DNA of 64,000 nt. Source: DAORHV01 sp964434575 (GTDB lineage Bacteria > Patescibacteriota > Gracilibacteria > Peribacterales > Peribacteraceae). The stretch's first letter is position 1. Each line of letters begins with the position of its first letter. Of this stretch, positions 13,959 through 21,301 are shown piece after piece. The position numbers were made by a program, and so were the translations under genes. The stretch is from the NCBI GenBank assembly GCA_964434575.1, contig CAYSWB010000007.1:1-64000 (forward strand). Reading direction: 5' to 3'. The notes under the pieces are model-generated. The model searched no databases. It was not told the DNA's origin and saw only the letters and a program-made list of their open reading frames with translations.

Positions 13959-16928
13959 TTACGGGAGAAGAAGATATGCCACGCCGTTGCCCGGATCGTT
14001 GACGACAAGCTGCAGGCCGATCGAGGGGTCGTTGGCGAACGCCAGGAACGCGTTCACCTTTTGGTGCAGCGAGCCGTTCGGATCACGCTCGATGGTCTGT
14101 GTGTTCGTGTCGAAAATCAGGCTGTTGAAGCCCAGTGCCTGGAGGCGCTTGAGCGTGAGCGCGTGGTCCCGCTCCTGGTTCAAGCAGTTGAAGAACTGCA
14201 GCTGGTGGTCGGCCAGGGGGAGGATTTCGCGGTTGCGGGGGATGAAATACGAAATGAACGTGCCCACGCGGTACGTGTACGGACGGTTCGGCACGGTCTC
14301 ATGACGCTCCAGCACGTTGTCGCGGATGTCGTCGTAGTGCGGGATGGTCACCTCGCGCAACGCCTCGGCGGTCACCTTGCCCATCGGGTACTCGAACAGG
14401 TTTTTCTGCGTGTCGAACTGCCAGAAGCGGTTCACCAGACACACCAGGATGCTCATGAAGATGAGCGTGCCGAGCGTGCCGCGGTTCCAGGCGTCCGGCG
14501 CGTAGGCGGCCATGGCTTCCAAGATGACCGCGAAGCCGAGGAACATGCCGATGCCGTACCAGGAGATGCCGTTGGCGACGAGCGACCACTGGATGAAGAA
14601 CACGATCGTTCCGGCGAACAGGAACCGAAGCCACCTGGCGCGGGGTGTCCAGAAGTACGGAACGAGCAACAGGAGGGGCACCAGCAGCAGGAGCGGGATG
14701 AACGTGACATAGTAGCCGAACGAGTCGATGTTCATGACCTGGCGCCAAGCCAGCGTGACGTAGTGGCCGATGCCTTTGTCGAAGCCCCAGTAGCGATCCA
14801 ACTCCTCGGTGCGGGCCGACGTGGTGCAGGCGGGATGCTTGGGATCCAGCTTGAGTTCCGGCGGCAGGTAGCGCACCGGCGTGGCCGGATTCAGTTCCGG
14901 CGGCAGATCTTCTTTCTGCACGTACGTTACGAACGGTGCAGTGACGTCCTGCGCCTTCAGCAGACTGCCGGACGAGAACGGCACGCCGATGGCGGTGGAA
15001 AGGTTGTACGCCATCCACGGCGCGCAGGAGATGACAAGGCCGGCGACGAAAATGCCCAGCGACTTGCCGGTGGGCACGAGCGCCTGGCGCTTGCGGTAAG
15101 CGGCGTATCCCAGGCATCCGAGCCCGGCGACGGTCAGCACGCCCAAGATGACGGCCGGCGAGAACAATCCGCCTTCAAGCGCGGCGCGGCTCAAGACCGC
15201 CGAAACGTTCAGCGGGCCCTGCGTCAGCAGAATCACGAAGCCGAGCAGCGACATGCCCGCGAACGCGAACCAGCCGAGCGCTCCGCCGATCAGCACCGAG
15301 AACATCAGAAGGATCGTCAGGATGGCTGTGGGCTTCATCGCGAAACTCAGGCCCGCGAGCAATCCGGCGACGAGCAACAGACGCCAGTCATGACGGCCTT
15401 GCTCCCCTTCCGTTTCCTCGCGCAGACCAGGCGAACCGAACCACGCCGCGAACAGCGCCAGCATCGCCAAGACGCCCGTGAAGAACACCGCGTTGTCGAT
15501 CTTCATGTCCGCGAACGAGAAGTGCCCGGTCATCGGCAGCATGTAGTACAGCGCTGCTGCGACGATGCCGCGGCGCGGGCCCATGAAATTGCGGGCGAAC
15601 GCATACACCGACAGCAACGCGAACGCGCCGGCCAGCCAGTTGATCTGCATGGCAAGCGTGGAACCGGTGGCACTGCCCAAGCCGAAGAGCAGGTAGCCGA
15701 CGGCCGACAGGTACTCCCACTGGAACTGCGACATCGACGGGATGATGAAGCCGTAGCTGGCCAGCAGGCGCGGGCGGTTCAAGTAGCTGCCCAGGTCATC
15801 CCAACCGATCGGGAAGGGGCGCACGACGTTCAGGAAGTTCAGCGCCAGGTAGCTGACGAGCAGCCAGGTCAGCGGCACGAACCAATCCTTGCATTGCAGC
15901 TCGACGTTTCCGGCGGGTTCCCAGGAGGCCTTGAGCCAGTGCCAGCTCTGCGGGAAGAAAATGAACGGCGTCAGGAAGAACAGCAGCTGCGTGACGGTCC
16001 AGCCGTTGAGCACCACGACGTTCAGCGCGTTGGATACCGCCAAGAAGAAGAGCACGGCGATCCAGACCAGCGTGCCGATGCCGATGCTGAACACCAGCTC
16101 CAGCAACTTCGGCTGCCCGCGCATGCGCAGGGCGAAGACGAGTACCGCGCGGCCCACGGCCAACAAGTTCAAGAGGAGGACGAGCAGAAGCAGGAACTGC
16201 GCACCGGCACGGGCGAACAGGCTCTGCTGCATGCAGAAGAATTTCAGATCGTAGATGCGCGCTCCGTTCTGCAGGCGGCCGACTTCACTCAGGCATCCGC
16301 GAGACAGCAGGGATTCGTAGTTGGCCCGCAGCTCCACCAATGCTTCGGCACTCGCGCCGCCGTACATGGCCTGCGTTGGCTCGTAGAAGCGCGAAAACGG
16401 CGCCAGGACGATGTTGTTGTTCTTGTCCATGACGCGCTGGTTCTCCGGGGTATTGGCGTTGTACAGCGAGCCCATGGACAACGTGGTGCCGATGAGCCAG
16501 ACGGAAACGGCAAACAGCGCCACCAAAAAGATGGGGCGGAGCTTGAAGGTGAAAGCGAACCGTCCGGTGGTGAAACCGCCGAACAGGATGAAGCCCAGAT
16601 AGGCGAGCGCGGAAATGATGACGTACGGAAGGAACGGGCTGCCGGTCTTCAGCACGCCGCCGATGAACGAGAAGAAGAACGCGGAACCGCGGCACAGCAG
16701 CATGCCGTGCGTCATGGTGGATCCGCAGGTCTGGTTCAGCGCCTCCACCTGCGCCTGCGTGGCGTAGACCATCTGGTGGATGGGAACGCCGATGTACGCC
16801 AGCAGCGTGTAACCGCCCCAGAAGATCGTGAGGGCGAAGAGCGAGACGCTCAAAATGAAGATGGTGCGCTGCGAAAGGTGCATAAGTGGCTGTACCATAC
16901 CCGAAAAACCCATTTTCAGCGAAGTCAA
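13959..16928 (-). CDS. Large multi-spanning membrane glycosyltransferase-like protein
   Basis: The 989-residue protein has about 18-20 hydrophobic helices and is probably a GT-C enzyme like PMT/ArnT. An extracytoplasmic loop (about 140-230) is followed by PIGWDDLGSYLNRPRLL near 365, an acidic first-loop pattern seen in such enzymes, and a soluble C-terminal part (about 860-989). It would transfer a sugar from a polyprenyl-phosphate donor made by the adjacent GT2 enzyme. The first three Met codons (16928, 16898, 16883) are all possible; the last has TATGGT 10 nt upstream and precedes the first helix directly. No catalytic residue can be assigned with certainty. Confidence 0.7.
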   Translation of the reverse strand: MTSLKMGFSGMVQPLMHLSQRTIFILSVSLFALTIFWGGYTLLAYIGVPIHQMVYATQAQVEALNQTCGSTMTHGMLLCRGSAFFFSFIGGVLKTGSPFLPYVIISALAYLGFILFGGFTTGRFAFTFKLRPIFLVALFAVSVWLIGTTLSMGSLYNANTPENQRVMDKNNNIVLAPFSRFYEPTQAMYGGASAEALVELRANYESLLSRGCLSEVGRLQNGARIYDLKFFCMQQSLFARAGAQFLLLLVLLLNLLAVGRAVLVFALRMRGQPKLLELVFSIGIGTLVWIAVLFFLAVSNALNVVVLNGWTVTQLLFFLTPFIFFPQSWHWLKASWEPAGNVELQCKDWFVPLTWLLVSYLALNFLNVVRPFPIGWDDLGSYLNRPRLLASYGFIIPSMSQFQWEYLSAVGYLLFGLGSATGSTLAMQINWLAGAFALLSVYAFARNFMGPRRGIVAAALYYMLPMTGHFSFADMKIDNAVFFTGVLAMLALFAAWFGSPGLREETEGEQGRHDWRLLLVAGLLAGLSFAMKPTAILTILLMFSVLIGGALGWFAFAGMSLLGFVILLTQGPLNVSAVLSRAALEGGLFSPAVILGVLTVAGLGCLGYAAYRKRQALVPTGKSLGIFVAGLVISCAPWMAYNLSTAIGVPFSSGSLLKAQDVTAPFVTYVQKEDLPPELNPATPVRYLPPELKLDPKHPACTTSARTEELDRYWGFDKGIGHYVTLAWRQVMNIDSFGYYVTFIPLLLLVPLLLLVPYFWTPRARWLRFLFAGTIVFFIQWSLVANGISWYGIGMFLGFAVILEAMAAYAPDAWNRGTLGTLIFMSILVCLVNRFWQFDTQKNLFEYPMGKVTAEALREVTIPHYDDIRDNVLERHETVPNRPYTYRVGTFISYFIPRNREILPLADHQLQFFNCLNQERDHALTLKRLQALGFNSLIFDTNTQTIERDPNGSLHQKVNAFLAFANDPSIGLQLVVNDPGNGVAYLLLP

Positions 16929-16963
16929 AGCGATCGGATTCGCCCGGCGCGTGAATATGGAGA

Positions 16964-17012
16964 GACTCCAGGGGGACGGCCCCCTGGAGTCAATCGCGGA
17001 GCGGACTCCGCG
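16964..17012 (-). terminator. Two tandem GC-rich hairpins
   Basis: A perfect 12-bp inverted repeat (16964-16975 with 16980-16991, loop ACGG) is followed by a 7-bp one (16995-17001 with 17006-17012, loop CGGA). They lie just past the stop of the 17024-17248 gene and before the next minus-strand gene. No T-run follows, so termination or RNA 3'-end protection is a guess. Confidence 0.5.
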
Positions 17013-17023
17013 TTACCCCTAGG

Positions 17024-17248
17024 TCACTTCAGGCCCAACATCATGATGGTCGCTCCGGCGATGAGCAGGCAGACGCCCTTTCCGACCTCGATCAGCCACC
17101 TCGTCGGCAGCCGGTTCGGGTCGCCGCGCATCTTGTTGGCGCGGAAGGCGTAACTGCACGACATCACCATCAGGAGCAGTCCCATCCAAAACTCGGGCTT
17201 CATGCTAGACACCAGCGGCCTAAGGAACAGAGGGTGAGTGCCCTCCAT
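17024..17248 (-). CDS. Small membrane protein, unknown
   Basis: The protein of up to 74 residues has hydrophobic helices at about 20-36 and 55-72 separated by a basic loop (RANKMRGDPNRLPTRW). I recognise no family. The first ATG (17248) follows directly on an AT-rich promoter-like run; Met16 is an alternative start immediately before the first helix. It is divergent from sufS. Confidence 0.5.
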   Translation of the reverse strand: MEGTHPLFLRPLVSSMKPEFWMGLLLMVMSCSYAFRANKMRGDPNRLPTRWLIEVGKGVCLLIAGATIMMLGLK

Positions 17249-17321
17249 ATATATAATACAATATTTATATTATTTTGGCTATTCAACAGTCAGAATCGCG
17301 GATACGCTAGGATGCCCGCGT
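17249..17321. promoter_or_regulatory. Divergent promoter region, AT-rich on the left
   Basis: 17249-17275 is almost pure A/T and contains TATTATATATATG reading into the minus-strand gene. It resembles the stretch before the 62196 gene (both have AATATTGTAT followed by TATATATATG). On the right, TAGGAT (17308-17313) lies 8 nt before the sufS ATG. Confidence 0.5.
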
Positions 17322-18545
17322 ATGGCCTATAACGCCGCTTCCGTCCGCCGGCAGTTCCCCATCTTCGAGCAACCGCTCGACGGGAACCCTCTTGTGTACC
17401 TGGATACCGCCGCCACGAGCCAGAAGCCGATCGCCGTGCTGGATGCCATGACCGGCTACTACGCCTACGCGAACGCCAACGTGAACCGCGGCGTGCACCC
17501 GCTGGCCGAACGCGCGACCGATGCCTACGAGGGTGCGCGCAAACGCGTGGCCGCTTTCGTGAACGCAAAGCACGCGCATGAAGTGATCTTCACGCGCAAC
17601 GCGACGGAAGCGATCAACTTGGTCGCAAAGTCGTGGGGCATGTCGCTGAAGAAAGGCGACGGCATCGCGCTGTCCGTGCTCGAGCACCACAGCAACATCG
17701 TCCCGTGGCTGCAGCTGAAGCAGGAACGCGGCATCACGCTGCATTGGATCGACATCGACGACGCGGGCCGCATCAAACTGGATGAGTTGCAGAAAGCACT
17801 CGCGACGAAGAAGGTGAAGCTCGTGTCGTTGACCGGCATGAGCAACGTGCTCGGCACGCTCACGCCGCTCGGCGAGATCGTGGACATGGCGCACCAACAC
17901 GGCGCCAAGGTACTGGCGGACGCCGCGCAATTGGCCGTGCACAGAACGATCGACGTGCAAACTCTCGACGTCGATTTTTTGGCATTTTCCGGCCATAAAC
18001 TCTACGGCCCGACAGGCATCGGCGTGTTATTCGGCAAGCAGGAGCTGCTCAAAAAGATGCCGCCGTTTTTGGGTGGCGGAGACATGATCCAGACCGTGAC
18101 CGCCGACGGCTTCACGCCGGCCGAACTTCCCCGGACATTCGAGGCCGGCACTCCTCCGGTGGCCGAGGCGGTGGGACTGCATGCCGCGCTGGACTGGATG
18201 GAGCGAACCGGACGCGCCGACATCGAAGCGCATGAACACGAACTCATCGCGTACGCGGCCAAGAAACTCGGCGCCATCAAAGGACTGACGCTGTTGGGTG
18301 ATCCGGCGAACGCGCGCGGCTGCCTGAGCTTCACGCTCGAGCGCGTGCATCCCCACGACCTCACGGAAATTTTGGGGCGGAAAGGCATCTGCCTGCGCGC
18401 GGGCCATCACTGCACGCAGCCGCTCCACAAGCGTCTCGGCATCGCCGCGAGCGCCCGCTTGTCCGTGGGCGCGTACAACACGAAGGAAGACATCGATGCC
18501 TGCGCCGCGGGCATCGAGGAAGCCAAGAAGATTCTCAAAGCCTGA
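17322..18545 (+). CDS. sufS: Cysteine desulfurase SufS (NifS group II)
   Basis: This PLP enzyme removes sulfur from cysteine and passes it, via SufU, to iron-sulfur cluster assembly. The 407-residue protein has TAATSQKP, NATEAINLVA, EHHSNIVPW, DAAQLAVH, the PLP lysine Lys226 in FSGHKLYGPTG and the persulfide cysteine Cys364 in RAGHHCTQP, typical of group II desulfurases. The start at 17322 has TAGGAT 8 nt upstream and begins at the normal SufS N-terminus; an upstream open extension is AT-rich promoter DNA. The scaffold sufU follows after 2 nt. No sufBCD genes are seen in the window. Confidence 0.95.
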   Translation: MAYNAASVRRQFPIFEQPLDGNPLVYLDTAATSQKPIAVLDAMTGYYAYANANVNRGVHPLAERATDAYEGARKRVAAFVNAKHAHEVIFTRNATEAINLVAKSWGMSLKKGDGIALSVLEHHSNIVPWLQLKQERGITLHWIDIDDAGRIKLDELQKALATKKVKLVSLTGMSNVLGTLTPLGEIVDMAHQHGAKVLADAAQLAVHRTIDVQTLDVDFLAFSGHKLYGPTGIGVLFGKQELLKKMPPFLGGGDMIQTVTADGFTPAELPRTFEAGTPPVAEAVGLHAALDWMERTGRADIEAHEHELIAYAAKKLGAIKGLTLLGDPANARGCLSFTLERVHPHDLTEILGRKGICLRAGHHCTQPLHKRLGIAASARLSVGAYNTKEDIDACAAGIEEAKKILKA

Positions 18546-18547
18546 TC

Positions 18548-18961
18548 ATGGATCTGTACGCCGACAACATCCTCGACCACTACCGCCACCCGCGCGGGCA
18601 GCAGCCGCTGAAGAAGTTCGATGCCGAACGCAACGAAGAGAATCTAAGCTGCGGTGACGAACTTGCCGTGCGGCTGAAGATCGAGAAGGACACGATCGCT
18701 GGCGTGAGCTGGGAGGGCACCGGCTGCGCCATCAGCCAGGCGGCCATGTCGATGCTGAGCGAGGAACTGACAGGGATGACCGTCGAAGCGGCGGGGAATC
18801 TGAAGCCCGAACGCATCTATGAACTGCTGGGCGTTCCGGTGGGACCGCGCCGGTTCAAATGCGCCCTTTTAAGCTTGCACACGCTGAAAAACGCCCTTCG
18901 CGTCCACGCCAGGAAAGAACCGCAAGGTTGGCTGGACACCGTGGCGCTCGACAATGACTAG
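18548..18961 (+). CDS. sufU: SufU-type iron-sulfur/sulfur-transfer protein
   Basis: The 137-residue SufU/IscU-fold protein has the three conserved cysteines Cys35 (NLSCGDE), Cys60 (GTGCAISQA) and Cys105 (RRFKCALLSL), plus Asp37 after the first. The insert GMTVEAAGNLKPERIYELLGVPVGPRR between the second and third cysteines is the SufU-specific segment that distinguishes it from IscU. In this family it binds zinc and accepts the persulfide from SufS. It is spaced 2 nt from sufS, clearly as an operon. The last residues (WLDTVALDND) are also SufU-like. Confidence 0.93.
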   Translation: MDLYADNILDHYRHPRGQQPLKKFDAERNEENLSCGDELAVRLKIEKDTIAGVSWEGTGCAISQAAMSMLSEELTGMTVEAAGNLKPERIYELLGVPVGPRRFKCALLSLHTLKNALRVHARKEPQGWLDTVALDND

Positions 18962-19024
18962 TCACCTTAGTACACTCTCCAGGCTCTTTTGACGACGTCA
19001 GTAAAAGTATCGACCGATAGATAA

Positions 19025-19099
19025 GCCGCCCTAGCTCAGTGGTAGAGCACGTCCATGGTAAGGACGGGGTCACGAGTTCAATCCTCGTGGGCGGCTCCA
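19025..19099 (+). tRNA. tRNA-Thr (GGT anticodon)
   Basis: The acceptor stem GCCGCCC pairs with GGGCGGC (19089-19095). The D arm has AGCTCAGTGGTAGAGC. The anticodon stem CGTCC/GGACG encloses ATGGTAA, giving anticodon GGT (reads ACC/ACU). The T arm is ACGAG-TTCAATC-CTCGT. The discriminator is T, and CCA is encoded (19097-19099). Confidence 0.95.
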
Positions 19100-19141
19100 G
19101 TTTTTCAGCGTGGTCGCCCTGGCTCATTGCCGGTGGCCGTG

Positions 19142-20137
19142 TTATTCGCACGTGGAATTACACCCGACACCCTGACAATCGGAACGGAGAACCGGCTCCA
19201 GATCCGGACAGCAGAAACGTGGCACGCCATCCTGCGGAGGAATGGAAAGATTCACGATTCCGCCTTTTTCGATGCAATTTTCGCCGGGCACGGTCTTCTG
19301 ACAGATGCCCATGCCGGCATTCCCCTGCGGTATCCAGGAGAGTCCGGAACAACAGCTGTTTTCCGGCATCACGTTCGTCAGCACTCCTTCCTGTATGCAT
19401 GCCATGGGAATCTCCGGAGCAGGTTGGAGACCGACTTTTCCGTATGCATTCATTGCACCAAGAATGATCTTTACCGCTTCTGCGCGGTTCAGGGAGTCGG
19501 TCGGGCGGAATGTGCCGGTGGGCCTGCCCGAACCGTCGGTATCGCCGCTGAGAATGCCTGCGTCGGTCATCCGCAGGATGGAAAGCACCGTTGGGTCCGG
19601 CGTCACATGTTCCACTAAATCGGGCACATCCGAATACGGATTCGGCGGGAATTCGGCTTTCGTCATCGGATTCGACCAGTCGATTCTGAACGCGCTTCCC
19701 ACCATGGCAGCCATTTCCTCCCGGGTGATCGGGCGGTCAAATGTCCGTTGATCTCCAAGACCGAATACGACGCTGAAATCCGCGGGGATGCCGAAATCGC
19801 CCTGCAGATTGATGGTGAGGTACGGACATACCCAATGCGTGCATCCTTCGATACCCGCTTCCCGCAGCGATTCGTCGGTGCCCTTTTGGTAACCAGCTGC
19901 CTCGGCGGTCATCTTGTATGCCTCGGCGGCCGTGACGGAATCTGCCGGACCGAACATCCTGGTGGTATTGCCCTTCGAATCTTTGTATCCGCTCGCTATG
20001 CCGGCATCGACGGCCTGCTGGATGGAAGCGGCGAACCACGCCCCAGGCGGAACATCCGTGAAGGTGATCGGGGCTGCCAGCGCACCCGTTACAAAAAGGA
20101 GTGAGATTGCCGCGGCTGATGCGATGTTGAATTTCAT
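19142..20137 (-). CDS. Secreted SLH-domain protein with Cys-rich C-terminus
   Basis: The 331-residue protein has a signal peptide (KFNIASAAAISLLFVTGALA, cleavage after about residue 22). Two or three S-layer-homology repeats follow: FTDVPPGAWFAASIQQAVDAG at about 26-46, PITREEMAAM, PYSDVPDLVEHV near 173 and GTFRPTDSLNRAEAVKII near 213. The C-terminal 80 residues contain 11 cysteines (SCCSG, RFCCPD, VGCNSTCE), probably disulfide-bonded. SLH repeats bind cell-wall polymers, so this is likely anchored at the cell surface. It lies alone, convergent with tRNA-Thr and divergent from the carbamoyltransferase gene. Confidence 0.85.
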   Translation of the reverse strand: MKFNIASAAAISLLFVTGALAAPITFTDVPPGAWFAASIQQAVDAGIASGYKDSKGNTTRMFGPADSVTAAEAYKMTAEAAGYQKGTDESLREAGIEGCTHWVCPYLTINLQGDFGIPADFSVVFGLGDQRTFDRPITREEMAAMVGSAFRIDWSNPMTKAEFPPNPYSDVPDLVEHVTPDPTVLSILRMTDAGILSGDTDGSGRPTGTFRPTDSLNRAEAVKIILGAMNAYGKVGLQPAPEIPMACIQEGVLTNVMPENSCCSGLSWIPQGNAGMGICQKTVPGENCIEKGGIVNLSIPPQDGVPRFCCPDLEPVLRSDCQGVGCNSTCE

Positions 20138-20238
20138 GGCAGGAGCTTAACGGTATGTTCGCCGCAGAGCCAACGGCGGCCTCGCTTCAACCTCCCGAAT
20201 CCGACTGTCGCGCAAGACGCCGCACAGGACATGCAAAC

Positions 20239-20267
20239 TTGACTTTGCCGCATGAGGACTGTAAAAA
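20239..20267 (+). promoter_or_regulatory. Promoter of the carbamoyltransferase gene
   Basis: TTGACT (20239-20244) and TAAAAA (20262-20267) are separated by exactly 17 bp, and the ATG follows 9 nt later. This is one of the clearest sigma-70-type promoters in the window and again leaves almost no leader. Confidence 0.6.
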
Positions 20268-20276
20268 GTCCGCCCT

Positions 20277-21242
20277 ATGCCTCCATTCCATCTCAACCGT
20301 ACTTCCGATTTGAGCCTCGACGAGCTCGATTCGCTGCTCGCCGAAAGCAAGCGCGTCGCCGAGCGCGTGCGCACCAAAACGCCCGAGCCCAGCACCCCGA
20401 TGCGCGACCAAATGGCACTGTGGCTTTCCACGAAGGACTCCTTCCGCACCGCCAGCTCCATCCAGGCCGCCGTCACGCGCTTGGGCGGCAACGTGATGCC
20501 GTACACGAACCTGTTGAGCAGTGAGACCAAGGAAATGCGCGAGCCGCTGGCACACCTCGTCGGTTGCGCCGACGCCATGGGATACCGCGTCGCCTTCGCC
20601 CGCCTGCACACGCAGCAGCAGACCCTCGAAATGATCGGCGCCTCCAAAAACATGGCCATCATCAACGCGCTGAACGACAAAGACCATCCGCTGCAATCAT
20701 TCGCCGATGCCGCCGCCCTGGAAGAGCGCACAGGCGTCAGCAAGGGCAAGAAGGTGGTGTTCATGGGACCCGGCAACAACAACGTCACCGTTTCTCTGGC
20801 CGAAGTCGCCGCCATGCGCGGCTGGGAATTCATCCACACCGGCCCGCAGGGTCACCGCATCCCGGAAGACCGTTTTGAGGAGCTGCAGGAGCTGGCCCGC
20901 AAGGGCGGCGGTTCCGTGCGCTACGTCGAAGACTGGAGCGAGGCCGTGCCGGACGCGACCATGGTGTACACCGACGTTCACGCGTCCATGGGCCAGAAGG
21001 ATCAGGCCACCCAGCTGAAGAAGATGCTGGCCGGCTACAAGCTGACCCAGGCGGTGATGGACCGCGCCGGACCGCAGGCCCTCATCGGCCACTGCCTCCC
21101 GGCCGAAGACGCCGAGATCGACGTCCACTTGGCCGACATCGACCATCCGCAGTCCATCATCTACCCGATCGCCGGCTACCGCGCGCACACCGCCACGGCG
21201 CTGCTGCGCATGATCGCCGAAGGCAAGCTGAAGGCCCGTTAG
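20277..21242 (+). CDS. Ornithine-carbamoyltransferase-like protein
   Basis: The 321-residue protein has the two-domain carbamoyltransferase layout. The carbamoyl-phosphate loop is KDSFRTAS (about 44-51) where the family has S-T-R-T-R. HPLQSFAD stands for HPTQ.LAD, MGPGNNN for the GDGNN turn, and DVHASMGQ matches the D.x3.SMG ornithine-binding motif. GHCLPA is the HCLP catalytic motif. So ornithine rather than aspartate is the likely acceptor, giving citrulline, or carbamoyl phosphate in reverse. The altered carbamoyl-phosphate loop (Thr to Phe, second Arg to Ala) could change activity or substrate. No other arginine gene is nearby. Confidence 0.75.
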   Translation: MPPFHLNRTSDLSLDELDSLLAESKRVAERVRTKTPEPSTPMRDQMALWLSTKDSFRTASSIQAAVTRLGGNVMPYTNLLSSETKEMREPLAHLVGCADAMGYRVAFARLHTQQQTLEMIGASKNMAIINALNDKDHPLQSFADAAALEERTGVSKGKKVVFMGPGNNNVTVSLAEVAAMRGWEFIHTGPQGHRIPEDRFEELQELARKGGGSVRYVEDWSEAVPDATMVYTDVHASMGQKDQATQLKKMLAGYKLTQAVMDRAGPQALIGHCLPAEDAEIDVHLADIDHPQSIIYPIAGYRAHTATALLRMIAEGKLKAR

Positions 21243-21301
21243 GACCCCGCCAAAAGCAGGTGCATGACAAGTCCTTTTGACGTACACTGGCCGACCTTTC
21301 G

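Noticed and set aside
13671..17153. A 1160-codon open frame on the plus strand opposite the large membrane glycosyltransferase
   Set aside because: It is an antisense shadow of a GC-rich gene: rich in Arg/Gln/Glu/His, with no hydrophobic or domain pattern, while the minus strand gives a coherent multi-helix protein. The same applies to the long antisense frames at 46266-49388 and 55476-60473.
19025..19151. Small open frames across the tRNA-Thr gene on both strands
   Set aside because: They are translations of the tRNA itself and have no protein-family similarity.
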